NCBI GenBank assembly: GCA_016793885.1
Contig: JAEUHE010000046.1
Coordinates: 1-33,882, forward strand
From: Verrucomicrobiales bacterium
GTDB taxonomy: Bacteria > Verrucomicrobiota > Verrucomicrobiia > Limisphaerales > UBA11320
Direction of reading: 5' to 3'
DNA: 33,882 bases
This document shows positions 23,001-31,010 of this stretch, piece by piece. Each line of letters opens with the position of its first letter. The first letter of the stretch is position 1. Made by a program: the position numbers and the translations under genes. The notes below the pieces were generated by a model. The model did not search any database. It was not told where the DNA came from and saw nothing but the letters and a program-made list of their open reading frames with translations.

Positions 23001-26000
23001 TTCGGCACCGCGGTCATCCGGGTGGTAGTCAGCGATGAGGGCCTCAGCTCGGCGACGGAGTTTCTGTTGCAGGTAAACTCCACCACTCTGGTCCAAACCA
23101 ACGCCGTGTTTTTCGAAGCGGAGGCCGCGGAGCATACTCCCCCCGTTTTGGTTCAACCTGACCCGACGGCATCGGGCGGCGCCTACGCGAGTTCGGCTGT
23201 CGCAGGTCAGGGAGGAATGGAGTTCCCGGTGCTGGCCTTAACCTCGGGCGACTATTCGGTCTGGGCTCGAGTCTGGATTACGGGCCAGGGTTTGGCTGGC
23301 TTCGGGGTGAAGGTGGACTCTGCTCCGGAGGATATCTTCGATTTGCCCATTGAGGACGGAGGGCAGGGAAGATGGCAATGGGTGCCACTCAACGGTCGTG
23401 GAGGCGCCCAGCCGTTCGCGATCAACCCGCGGCTGCTGCGGCTCACGCCGGGAGCTCACACTCTTCGGTTTCGACCGCTGAGCGCCGCAGCGCGGTTGGA
23501 TCGTATTCTTTACTCCGTCGACCGCACGTTTGTTCCAGATGACGCACCCGTTGCGGAAGCTTTCGAGTTGACGACCCTGGAGGACACCCCCGTCGATGTC
23601 ACCCTTCGTGGTGTCGATCCCGAGCGCCGGCCGCTTGCTTATCGTATTCTGGCCCAGCCTCAGCACGGGCGGCTGACCGGAAACCCGCCCCTGGTGTCCT
23701 TCTCTCCCGACCCCGATTTCGCAGGAACCGATTCGTTCAGCTATTGGGTGAACGATGGGCAGCTGGATTCTTCGGTGGCTGTAGTCCGGGTCACTGTGCA
23801 ACCGGTCAACGATCCGCCGACCCTTTCGAGTATTCCGAACGTGGTGGTGGACGAGGACCTCGGTTGGAGTGTGCCATTCGTGGTTGGCGACGTGGAGTCG
23901 GTAGCCGGGGAGTTGGTCCTTTCGGCCAGCAGCAGTAATGAAACTTTGATCCCGAGCACCCAGCTTCGGATCACGGGGGAGGGAGCCGACCGAGTCTTGG
24001 CGGGGGATCCGCTGCCCAATCAGTCGGGGACAGCCCTGATCACCTTGCGAGTGACGGATCCGCAGGGAGGAACTTCGAGTCGTGACTTTACCCTCACCGT
24101 TTCGTCCATCAACGATCTGCCTTCCCTCTCTGCCTTGCCTGATCAGCGTATCCCGGAGGATCACGAGGGCTTGTTGATTCCATTCCGGATATCCGATTTC
24201 GAGACGGCCTCTGCTAGCCTCCAGGTTACCGTGTCCTCGTCGAATCGGGATCTGTTTCTGGGGGGAGATCTGGCGGTGCGGGGTGACTCCGAAGATCGGC
24301 AACTGAGCCTTCGACCCGCACCTCATGCATTTGGTGAGTCTCAGGTGACGGTGGAGGTTCTCGATACCCAGGGCGGCTCGGCCCGGACGGTTTTTCGTGT
24401 GCTTGTGGATCCAGTGAACGATGCTCCGACGGTTGCGCTCATCGAGGACCTCGTGATCGATCAGAACGCGGGTCCGACCGTGGTGCCCTTCGAGGTGGCC
24501 GACGCCGAATCGGCCGCGGACCAACTCCTGGTCTCGGTGTGGTCGAGCAATCCCCGGCTTGTGTCTTCCTCCGGCCTGGTATTGGGAGGATCGGGAGCTT
24601 CCCGCACGCTGACAGTGACCCCGGTTGCGGGACGTTTTGGTGATGCCGAGATTCTCATTCAGGTGGCAGACGAAGCGGGAGCCACCGTCGTCGGCAAGCT
24701 CCGCTGCCGAGTCCGCTCCTCCGCCAACGCCTTCGCGCCGTCCATCACCGAGATTGAGCCGCTGATCCTCCTGGAGGACCACGTCAGCGAGAGCATCTCG
24801 TTCACGGTGCAGGATGCCGCCACCCCACCGGATCAGCTTTCGATTCTGGCGATCGCGGCTAACCCTTCCCTGATTTCGGAGACTGGCCTGGTGATCCAAG
24901 GTACCGGTGCGGAGCGAACTCTCGTGATTACGCCAGCCCGCGACGCCTCTGGAACGACCACTGTCTACATTTCCGCACGCAATCAAGCGGATGGGTTGGC
25001 CGTCCGATCGTTCGAAGTGACGGTACAGCCGGTGAACGATGCACCGCAGGTGGTTGGGTTGCGGGATCTTATTCTGCAAGAGGACGCGGCGAGCGAGGTA
25101 ATTCCCTTCGACGTTCAAGATGTTGATGCTTCCCCGGGAAGCCAGGCCCTCGTGCAGGTTCGGTCCTCGGATGAGGGGCTGGTTCCCGCTTCCGGTTTAC
25201 ACCTGGAGCAAGTGGGCTTGGGCTGGAGTCTGCAGGTGCGACCGGGCGCCAACGCCTCCGGGACTGCGACCGTGACGGTCACCGCCACCGATGCCGAGGG
25301 TGCCCGAGGTGAGTCTCAGTTTCAGGTCTCCGTTCAGCCGGTGAACGATCCGCCGACGCTCGCCGCGATCGAGGATCTCATCACGGGAGAAGATGTCCCA
25401 CTTGCGCCCATTCGGATCCAGGTCACCGACCGTGAAAGTCCGGCGCTGGCGGTTCAGTTGACCGCCTCCTCCAGCAACCCGTCGCTGGTGCAAGACAGCG
25501 GGTTTGAGTTTGCGATCGTGGACGAGAACCCCTACTTGGTGATTCATCCGAACGCGAATCGTTCTGGCAGCGCCACCATCACGGTGAATGCCACCGACCC
25601 CGATGGCGGGGTCACCTCGCTCAGCTTCCTGTTGACTGTGCAGCCGATCAATGACGCGCCGCGGGTCCAGACTGTAGCCAGTCTCACTGTGCCGCTGGGG
25701 ACGGAGGTTCCTCTTGTTGAAGCCGCCGTGGAGGATTTGGAAAGCGACGCCTCCTTGCTGGTGTTGCTCGCCAGTTCTTCGAACCCGGTGTTGCTCCCTG
25801 AAAGCGGGATTGTCCTGGGTGGAAGCGGTTCGCTGCGAACCGTCAGCCTCTCTCCGGCGCCAGGTCGATTCGGGAACGTGGACGTCACCTTGATGGTGCG
25901 GGATCCGGAAGGTCAAAGCTCGAGCAATGTCTTCAGGCTCATTGTCACTCATCCGGATGGTCTGCAACCGCCGTCGATCAGTGGTCTGCGCGATCTGGAG

Positions 26001-28958
26001 ACCATGGAGGATGTGCCGGTGACCCTGTCTGGAATCCTAATCCAAGATCCGGACTCCAGTCTCGATTCATTGAGCATCACCGCGGTTTCGCAGAACTTGG
26101 TCCTGTTGCCTCAGGAGGGCGTTTCCCTGCAAGGCACAGGTGAGGAGCGTTCCTTGGTTCTCAGCCCGGGCCTCAACCAGTACGGGGCGACCCGGCTGCT
26201 CTTCACGGTCCTGGGTCCGAACGGTGGGGTTTCTAGCGCGTGGATCGCTCTCCAGGTGCAGGCGGTGAATGATGCTCCGACCGTGACGGTGCCGGCGCTC
26301 ATTGAGATGGATGAGGACACCCCCAGCACCCCGGTCCTGCTCACTTTCTCGGATGATGCGCTGGTCTCTCAACTGTTGGCCATACGTTGGACCTCAGAGA
26401 ACGGCGAGCTTCTCTCCGATTCATCCCTGGTCTTCACTCCGGGCGGCGGCGGGCTGCAATTGGTGATTCATCCCAATCCTAATGCTGCGGGGTTGGCGAG
26501 AGTGGTTTTGGAGGTTACCGACGGGGAGGGAGCATCGGCCATCCTGCCCATCCAGGTTAACATTCGTCCCGTCAACGATCTGCCATCGATCGGAGAAGTC
26601 GCCACCACCATTCTCACTCCGGAGGACACGGCCAGTACGCCCATTGTGATTCCCGTGGCGGATGTTGAGACAGCGGCCGGCGACTTGCTTCTCTCGCTAG
26701 AAGTGTCAAACCCGGATCTTATCGCTCCGGAGGGTGTCAGTTTCGGCGGCTCAGGAACGGCTCGGACCCTTTCCGTTACGCCGCGTCCGGACGCTTCAGG
26801 GACAGCGGAGCTAACCTTGGTTTTGCGCGACCAGGACGGCGGGGAGGTTCGGCGGCCGCTTGCACTGACGGTAGTGCCGGTGAACGACCCTCCCGTGCTT
26901 CCCGAATTGCCACCCATTGAGATGGTGCTGGGTGAGGCCGGCGCCACCCTTAGCTTTAATCTCTCCGATCTGGAATCGCCGGCTGAAGAAATCTTGGTTT
27001 ACATCACCAGCGACAATTCGTTGCTCGTTCCTCCGGGTAGCACCCAGGTGCACGCGAACGGAACTCAGCGAATTCTGACTATAACCCCCGCGCCTGGCTT
27101 GTTTGGCGTTGCCACCCTCTTGGTTGAGGCTCAGGACCCGCAAGGTGCCTCGAGCCTGCGCGAGGTCCGCTTTACCGTGCGGCATCCAACTGGGAATCAG
27201 CCTCCCGAAATCTCATCGATTGCCGAACAGTCCACCTCCGAGGACGTTCCGCGTTCGGAGATTCAACTGATCGTGAGCGATGTGGAGTCGGCTCCTGAGG
27301 AGTTGACGCTGATCGCCCGGTCGACCAACTCGGAGGTTCTGGCCGATGAAGGAATTCAGATTCTGGGAACGGGCAGTGCTCGCACCTTGAATCTTTCACC
27401 GATCCTGAATCAGTCCGGAATTGCCGGTGTGGTCCTGATACTGCGCGATCCGCACGGCGGCGTGGCTGTCCGTCAGTTCCCGCTTACGGTTTCTGCTGTA
27501 AACGATGCGCCCTCGCTGGAAGCCCTGTCCGATGTGACGGTGGACGAGGATCAGCCCGTGCCTCCGATTCCGTTGCTGCTCAGTGATATCGAGAGCGATG
27601 TGCAATTACTGGCGGTGAGCGTGGGCTTGCCCGAAGGTTCAGGCCTGCGACTGGATCAAATCGCCATCGAGGGGATTGGGGCGGAGAGAGTCTTGAAACT
27701 GACTCCGGATACAAATCAGTATGGAACCTTCGAATTGACGGTTCGGGTTGATGACGGCCGAGGTGGCATTACTCGCCGCAGCTTCGTGCTGACTATACGC
27801 CCGGTCGCCGATGCTCCGCGGATCTCCGAATTGGCTTCGGTGGTCTTGCCTGAGGATTCGTTGTTAGAGGGAATCGAGTTCACAGTGAGCGATCCTGATA
27901 CTCCGCTCAATCAGCTTCAGGTAGAGGTCTCCAGCGACAACTCTGAGTTGCTGCCTGCGGCAAACTTGGTCGTGACGGGAACCGAGGCTTCCCGGCGACT
28001 CCGGCTCGTGCCGGTTGCGGATCGTTCCGGCTCGGCCAACGTAACTATTCTTGTGCGTGATCTGGAAGGAGCCCAGGCCAGCACCCAGTTCACCGTCACT
28101 GTGACCCCGGTCAACGACGCTCCGGAAATCGCTCCGATCGCCAATCTGGAGGGGCTCGAAGACCAGGTGGGACTGGGTGTGGACGTGACGTTATCGGATC
28201 GGGACGATCAGCCCTCGGTGCTCCGAGTGGTGGGGCGTTCCCAGAACCAGGCTCTGCTTCCTGATGCAGGCATCACGGTGACCGGAACTGGCTTGCAGCG
28301 GCGTCTCAACCTCTCGCCTCGTGCCGATCGCTTCGGTCAGGCGCGTGTCTTTGTGAGTGTGTATGATGCGAATGGAGACATCGCGACCACCTTCTTTGAT
28401 GTGACACTGCGACCGGTCAATGATGCCCCCACTCTCGATGCTCCCAAGGACATCACCTTGGCCTTCCTCTCCTCCCCTGCGCGTATCCCGCTCACCGGTT
28501 TGGGGGCGGGTGGCTTCGAGGAAGTGCAGGGACTTTCCTTGTCGGTCAGTTCGGCCAATCCCACGCTCCTGCCCACCCCTGAGATCCAATATGTTGGCGG
28601 TGACAATCGGGCCACGCTCGTGCTCTCTCCCGTCGTGGGCGCGTTTGGTGAATCGCGGGTGACCATTACGGTTCAGGACGATGGCCCCCTGGATCTGGGG
28701 GGAGCTAACACCACGGTTCGATCCTTTTTAGTGAACGTGTTGCGCTTGCCTCGACTCACGGCGGTACGAAGTCCGCGCCCCGCGCTGATCCTGACCTGGC
28801 CAGGTTGGGCGACGGACTACGTTCTCGAGACGCGGCTCGCTACCGAAACGGCTTGGAGCCAGGTTCCCGACCGTGTCTCCAAGGTGGGCGAGGAGTTTCG
28901 CGTCCAGTTGGACATCGCCCGGCCTACCCGCTACTTCCGGCTCAGGCGCATCGAATGA
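20055..28958 (+). CDS. Giant exported GSDH-diheme cytochrome-Ig repeat protein
   Basis: 2967 aa. After a long N-terminus comes a hydrophobic signal (RRLATVILIFCLAGIQGLSA, residues 32-51). Residues about 85-480 are a glucose/sorbosone dehydrogenase (PQQ) propeller: TWHNGGSVLFGPDGYLY with the candidate catalytic H222, FRSPHR (R323, S324) and LWLGDVGASLYEEVNLV. Residues about 490-810 resemble the SO2930-type diheme cytochrome region, with heme motifs CLACH (640-644) and CSYCH (721-725) and a possible Met ligand in RMPPLG (M786). Residues about 812-2897 are about 19 Ig/cadherin-like domains of roughly 102 aa joined by PVNDAP-type linkers, with a carbohydrate-binding-like insert at about 1017-1162 (FFEAEAAEHTPP...). 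The last 70 residues (LTWPGWATDYVLE ... RYFRLRRIE) resemble a C-terminal module common in Verrucomicrobia. It probably oxidises a sugar-like substrate outside the cytoplasm and passes electrons to its own hemes. The GTG at 20145 with GGGAG 9 nt upstream is an alternative start. Confidence 0.92.
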   Translation: MNMHGSCRSWRWVILPRRQALNPRAREQFGVRRLATVILIFCLAGIQGLSATYGLDERKAVAPFLNRAFPEDLSAVSGSWSTVKAFPNLSFEDPVNLTFAPRSTRMYVCGRQGQIWSFENNPGTSAKTTVLDIRSRVQGYGLCGLLGMAFHPEFGLPGSPNRGYFYVHYRYSTNPFVGPGLVPSGSQGFNRLSRFTIPDGSSVADPESEQILVSQYCRHTWHNGGSVLFGPDGYLYWSAGDEGEGAALILFSAQRINRGLFGGVFRIDVDKNPARSHPIRRQPLSASPDLPVSFSANYYIPNDNPWQDPDGGVLEEYFALGFRSPHRISFDFESGHLWLGDVGASLYEEVNLVEKGKNYQWPDREGTSDFPMGPFTPSLGVQSPPVHQFKHENGLNCIIGGYVYRGPEHRVELGGKYIFADNGSGRIWAMDYDGVNDPRVTYLCNMPPGAYHTGISTFGTDHQGELYMCHLGNGQIYKLSSSISAGTVPKLISQTGFLSDPASFRVADTMIPYQMNVPFWSDGAIKSRWFAVPGTVAPYGANETVGFSSNGFWNFPAGSVFVKHFELPIDESNPAILKRLETRFLIRNTNGYVYGLTYKWRADGTDADLLTTSLQEEISIRTLDGGERKQTWYYPSRQECLACHNTQSKGVLGVTARQLNREFLYPQTGRTDNQLRALNHVGLFSPPIQESDIPHFPTLTREGEDVATLERRARSYLDANCSYCHNPAVGAAYFDARYETPLVSQNLINGLFNNPLGLESPSIITPGSTSRSILYHRLSSLDTVRMPPLGRNVVDTNGVLLIATWIDSLPPRISSVPRQTLFEDTPSAPILFTVEDVQTPASALIVSVASSDSSLIPVDGLALGGSGSQRQLIITPSRDRSGTAEISLTVRDSFNTESVTRFSVTVQPVNDAPTIALIPGHITQEATPIGPISVTIADPESPASALTVSASSSDSLLVPPSGLVLDGSGGVRGLTITPAPLRFGTAVIRVVVSDEGLSSATEFLLQVNSTTLVQTNAVFFEAEAAEHTPPVLVQPDPTASGGAYASSAVAGQGGMEFPVLALTSGDYSVWARVWITGQGLAGFGVKVDSAPEDIFDLPIEDGGQGRWQWVPLNGRGGAQPFAINPRLLRLTPGAHTLRFRPLSAAARLDRILYSVDRTFVPDDAPVAEAFELTTLEDTPVDVTLRGVDPERRPLAYRILAQPQHGRLTGNPPLVSFSPDPDFAGTDSFSYWVNDGQLDSSVAVVRVTVQPVNDPPTLSSIPNVVVDEDLGWSVPFVVGDVESVAGELVLSASSSNETLIPSTQLRITGEGADRVLAGDPLPNQSGTALITLRVTDPQGGTSSRDFTLTVSSINDLPSLSALPDQRIPEDHEGLLIPFRISDFETASASLQVTVSSSNRDLFLGGDLAVRGDSEDRQLSLRPAPHAFGESQVTVEVLDTQGGSARTVFRVLVDPVNDAPTVALIEDLVIDQNAGPTVVPFEVADAESAADQLLVSVWSSNPRLVSSSGLVLGGSGASRTLTVTPVAGRFGDAEILIQVADEAGATVVGKLRCRVRSSANAFAPSITEIEPLILLEDHVSESISFTVQDAATPPDQLSILAIAANPSLISETGLVIQGTGAERTLVITPARDASGTTTVYISARNQADGLAVRSFEVTVQPVNDAPQVVGLRDLILQEDAASEVIPFDVQDVDASPGSQALVQVRSSDEGLVPASGLHLEQVGLGWSLQVRPGANASGTATVTVTATDAEGARGESQFQVSVQPVNDPPTLAAIEDLITGEDVPLAPIRIQVTDRESPALAVQLTASSSNPSLVQDSGFEFAIVDENPYLVIHPNANRSGSATITVNATDPDGGVTSLSFLLTVQPINDAPRVQTVASLTVPLGTEVPLVEAAVEDLESDASLLVLLASSSNPVLLPESGIVLGGSGSLRTVSLSPAPGRFGNVDVTLMVRDPEGQSSSNVFRLIVTHPDGLQPPSISGLRDLETMEDVPVTLSGILIQDPDSSLDSLSITAVSQNLVLLPQEGVSLQGTGEERSLVLSPGLNQYGATRLLFTVLGPNGGVSSAWIALQVQAVNDAPTVTVPALIEMDEDTPSTPVLLTFSDDALVSQLLAIRWTSENGELLSDSSLVFTPGGGGLQLVIHPNPNAAGLARVVLEVTDGEGASAILPIQVNIRPVNDLPSIGEVATTILTPEDTASTPIVIPVADVETAAGDLLLSLEVSNPDLIAPEGVSFGGSGTARTLSVTPRPDASGTAELTLVLRDQDGGEVRRPLALTVVPVNDPPVLPELPPIEMVLGEAGATLSFNLSDLESPAEEILVYITSDNSLLVPPGSTQVHANGTQRILTITPAPGLFGVATLLVEAQDPQGASSLREVRFTVRHPTGNQPPEISSIAEQSTSEDVPRSEIQLIVSDVESAPEELTLIARSTNSEVLADEGIQILGTGSARTLNLSPILNQSGIAGVVLILRDPHGGVAVRQFPLTVSAVNDAPSLEALSDVTVDEDQPVPPIPLLLSDIESDVQLLAVSVGLPEGSGLRLDQIAIEGIGAERVLKLTPDTNQYGTFELTVRVDDGRGGITRRSFVLTIRPVADAPRISELASVVLPEDSLLEGIEFTVSDPDTPLNQLQVEVSSDNSELLPAANLVVTGTEASRRLRLVPVADRSGSANVTILVRDLEGAQASTQFTVTVTPVNDAPEIAPIANLEGLEDQVGLGVDVTLSDRDDQPSVLRVVGRSQNQALLPDAGITVTGTGLQRRLNLSPRADRFGQARVFVSVYDANGDIATTFFDVTLRPVNDAPTLDAPKDITLAFLSSPARIPLTGLGAGGFEEVQGLSLSVSSANPTLLPTPEIQYVGGDNRATLVLSPVVGAFGESRVTITVQDDGPLDLGGANTTVRSFLVNVLRLPRLTAVRSPRPALILTWPGWATDYVLETRLATETAWSQVPDRVSKVGEEFRVQLDIARPTRYFRLRRIE
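20131..20147 (+). promoter_or_regulatory. Alternative ribosome binding site and GTG start of the giant gene
   Basis: GGGAG (20131-20135) stands 9 nt before an in-frame GTG at 20145, which would begin VRRLATVILIFCLAG, a normal-length signal peptide. The ATG at 20055 has no such site and would give a 31-residue longer N-terminus. Confidence 0.45.
22492..28745 (+). repeat. Tandem Ig/cadherin-like domain-coding array
   Basis: Linker codons for (P/A/S)-(V/I)-N-D or variants start at 22776, 23802, 24105, 24411, 25029, 25338, 25644, 26262, 26568, 26877, 27495, 27801, 28107 and 28413. From 23802 on, adjacent ones are 303-309 nt apart or twice that. Doubled gaps contain a domain with a different linker (at about 24738, 25971 and 27204). 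A typical domain reads ED near the start, SSN in the middle, GxGxxRxLxxxP, SGTA and VxDxxG. Confidence 0.85.
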
Positions 28959-28987
28959 CCCGACCCGGGCCTAAACCCTACTGAGCG

Positions 28988-29221
28988 CTAGCTCGCCTGC
29001 AGCTTTGACTTGACCCGCCGGGCCATCCAGGCGAGTCCCAGGGTGGAAAATCCCAGGAGAGCGGCGGTCGTCCCGGCTTCGGGCACGTTCTGCACCACTC
29101 GCAGATTATCGTGAGTATTTCGGGGTTTGAGCACGATGCATTGAGGGTCGGACTGGGCCGTTGCGTTGGTGGCGGCTAAGGTGGCGATGCTCAATCCTAG
29201 GATGCACAGACTGCGTTTCAT
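28988..29221 (-). CDS. Small PEP-CTERM-like sorted protein
   Basis: 77 aa. Signal peptide MKRSLCILGLSIATLAATNATAQ, about 24 mature residues with two features only (one Cys, several charges), then VPEAGTTAALLGFSTLGLAWMARRVKSK: a VPEAGTT motif, a hydrophobic helix and a basic tail, which is the three-part layout of PEP-CTERM sorting signals cleaved by exosortases (EpsH family). The mature product would be very small. It is convergent with the giant gene, 29 bases from its stop. The exosortase must be encoded elsewhere. Confidence in the gene is good; the sorting function is inferred from the motif. Confidence 0.8.
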   Translation of the reverse strand: MKRSLCILGLSIATLAATNATAQSDPQCIVLKPRNTHDNLRVVQNVPEAGTTAALLGFSTLGLAWMARRVKSKLQAS

Positions 29222-29411
29222 GTGTGAGTACGGGAGTTGTCGTGTTGGTCCTCGGGATTTCCATGGCGCCAGCCCGCTGGCCAGAGAAGTTCTGCTGGGT
29301 GCGGCCGACGCTCAGTGAGGATTCCCTCGGATGGAGCACTGTGCCATCGAAGTGAGGGATCGGCTAGACGGGGAGTTCCCGGCCGTGGCCTCGGGGAATC
29401 CCCGGTTAGGG

Positions 29412-30857
29412 TTAGGGCTGCTTGCCGGAGTGGGCTCGCAGGAGGAAGGTGGGGAGTTCGCCCTTGCCCTTGATGAGAATGGGGCCTCGGGCTTCGAACT
29501 GAAACAGGCCTCCCAGCTTGAGCTTGGTGGCCTCGCTGACCTGAATCTCACCGGGTTGGCCGTGGGATTCCATGCGGCTTGCCAGGTTCACCGTGTCGCC
29601 CCACAAATCATAGCTGAACTTGCGCCGGCCAATGATCCCGGCGACGACGGGGCCTGAGTGAATACCGACTCGGATGGCGAGTTGCGTGCCGTGGACACGG
29701 TTGAAATCGTGAATGGCTTCCCCCATGGCCAATCCCATGCGGGCGACACGCTCGGCGTGATTGGCGCAGGGAAGGGGCACCCCCCCCACCACCATGTAAC
29801 TGTCGCCAATGGTCTTGATCTTCTCCAGGCCGATGGTTTCCGCGAGACGGTCGAAGGCCGAGAACACCTCGTTGAGCAATTCCACCAGTTTAGGAGCGGG
29901 GGTTTGCTCGCTGAGCTTGGTAAAATTGACTAGATCGGCGAACAGCACGGTGACATCCGGAAAGCTCTCGGCGATGGTTTCCTCGCCCTGCTTGAGGCGT
30001 TCCGCGATGGCGGCGGGCAGAACGTTCAATAACAGGCGCTCGGACTTTTCTCGTTCCGTGCTGAGCTGCTGGAGAAATGCCTGCTCCTGGTCGCGGAGGC
30101 GCTTTTTTTCCAGCCCCGCAGCAATGCGCGTTCGAAGGAGCAGGGGATTGAACGGTTTGGGGAGAAAGTCCTCAGCCCCGAGTTCCACACAGCGAACCAC
30201 ATTGTCCATGTCGGTGGTGCCGCTCAGCACAATGACCGGGATGTTCTGCCAGGCCTCGTTGGCCTTCATCTCTTCCAGAAGCTCATAGCCGTTGATCTCG
30301 GGGAGCAGCAGATCGAGCAAAACCAGATCGATGTTCGAGTGCTTGAGAATGTCCATGGCCTGCGCCCCGTCCTCAGCGATCGAGAGGTTGTAATCCAGGT
30401 TCTGCAGCAGCATCGCGACCAGATCGCGAATCTCGGGTTCATCCTCCACCACCAGCAGGTTGGTGGCTTGGCGGGTGGCCGAAGATTCCGCCAGCATTCG
30501 TTTCTCGGCTTCCGTTTTGTTCGCCGCCAGCCACTTGAGTAGAAAGCGGGTCCCTTTGCTGGGTTGAGCGGGCTGAGGCGCGAGGGTTGCCTGGGCAGGA
30601 GTCACCTGGGTGAGTTCGGCCCGCAACGCATTGGCTCGATCCCGAAGCCCCCGAAACTCAGGCACCAATTGCGGATGACCCAGTGCCTCGGCCTGTGCCA
30701 TGATCTGCTCGGCTAATCCGGCGAGCTCCACCAAGGGAGCTTCCATGAGCAGGCGGCCGCGCGAGAGGAAGAAGGTGTCCTGGTGGGTCGGGGCCGGCGC
30801 GGGCTCGGGGAGGAGAGGTAAGTCTCCCGACGGATTCGATTGGGGTTCAGAGGACAT
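29412..30857 (-). CDS. Response regulator-class III adenylate cyclase fusion
   Basis: 481 aa. A helical N-terminal part (about 30-125) is followed by a receiver domain (about 132-250) with the acidic pocket EDE (138-140), phosphoacceptor D182 in LVLLDLLLPE, S212 and K234 (LPKPF). A linker helix (QEQAFLQQLSTEREKSERLL) leads to a class III cyclase domain (about 300-475): metal-binding D308 (VLFADLVNFT) and D352 (IKTIGDSYMVVGG), base-selecting K348 and D417 (YDLWGDTVNLASR), and transition-state N424 and R428. All residues needed for activity are there and the K/D pair predicts adenylate rather than guanylate cyclase. It probably makes cAMP when a partner histidine kinase phosphorylates D182; no kinase gene is nearby. 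No transmembrane segment is seen, so it is cytosolic. Confidence 0.93.
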   Translation of the reverse strand: MSSEPQSNPSGDLPLLPEPAPAPTHQDTFFLSRGRLLMEAPLVELAGLAEQIMAQAEALGHPQLVPEFRGLRDRANALRAELTQVTPAQATLAPQPAQPSKGTRFLLKWLAANKTEAEKRMLAESSATRQATNLLVVEDEPEIRDLVAMLLQNLDYNLSIAEDGAQAMDILKHSNIDLVLLDLLLPEINGYELLEEMKANEAWQNIPVIVLSGTTDMDNVVRCVELGAEDFLPKPFNPLLLRTRIAAGLEKKRLRDQEQAFLQQLSTEREKSERLLLNVLPAAIAERLKQGEETIAESFPDVTVLFADLVNFTKLSEQTPAPKLVELLNEVFSAFDRLAETIGLEKIKTIGDSYMVVGGVPLPCANHAERVARMGLAMGEAIHDFNRVHGTQLAIRVGIHSGPVVAGIIGRRKFSYDLWGDTVNLASRMESHGQPGEIQVSEATKLKLGGLFQFEARGPILIKGKGELPTFLLRAHSGKQP

Positions 30858-30876
30858 CCTGGTCGAGCTCGTGTTG

Positions 30877-30899
30877 GTTCACCGTCTCCTAGGTGGAAC
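30877..30899 (-). promoter_or_regulatory. Hairpin in the cyclase 5' leader
   Basis: GTTCACC (30877-30883) and GGTGGAAC (30892-30899) pair with one bulged base around an 8-nt loop, 20 bases upstream of the cyclase ATG. Further outer bases (GAGCTC/GAGCT) also pair. It may affect translation or end the upstream transcript; no promoter is recognised. Confidence 0.3.
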
Positions 30900-31010
30900 G
30901 AGTTACCAGCTCGCTATCACCACATCACCAACATCGGCACCCGGCAGCCCCAAGTTGAACTGTCACGCTTCCGCTGTCCCGAAGTGGGGCAACTCACCCG
31001 TGGGGTCGCC

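Noticed and set aside
23238-25118. 626-aa minus-strand ORF inside the giant gene
   Set aside because: It runs through four regular Ig domains and is rich in Arg, His and Gln; this is a high-GC shadow frame, not a gene.
25197-25967. 256-aa minus-strand ORF inside the giant gene
   Set aside because: Shadow of the Ig repeat coding sequence, with the same low-quality composition.
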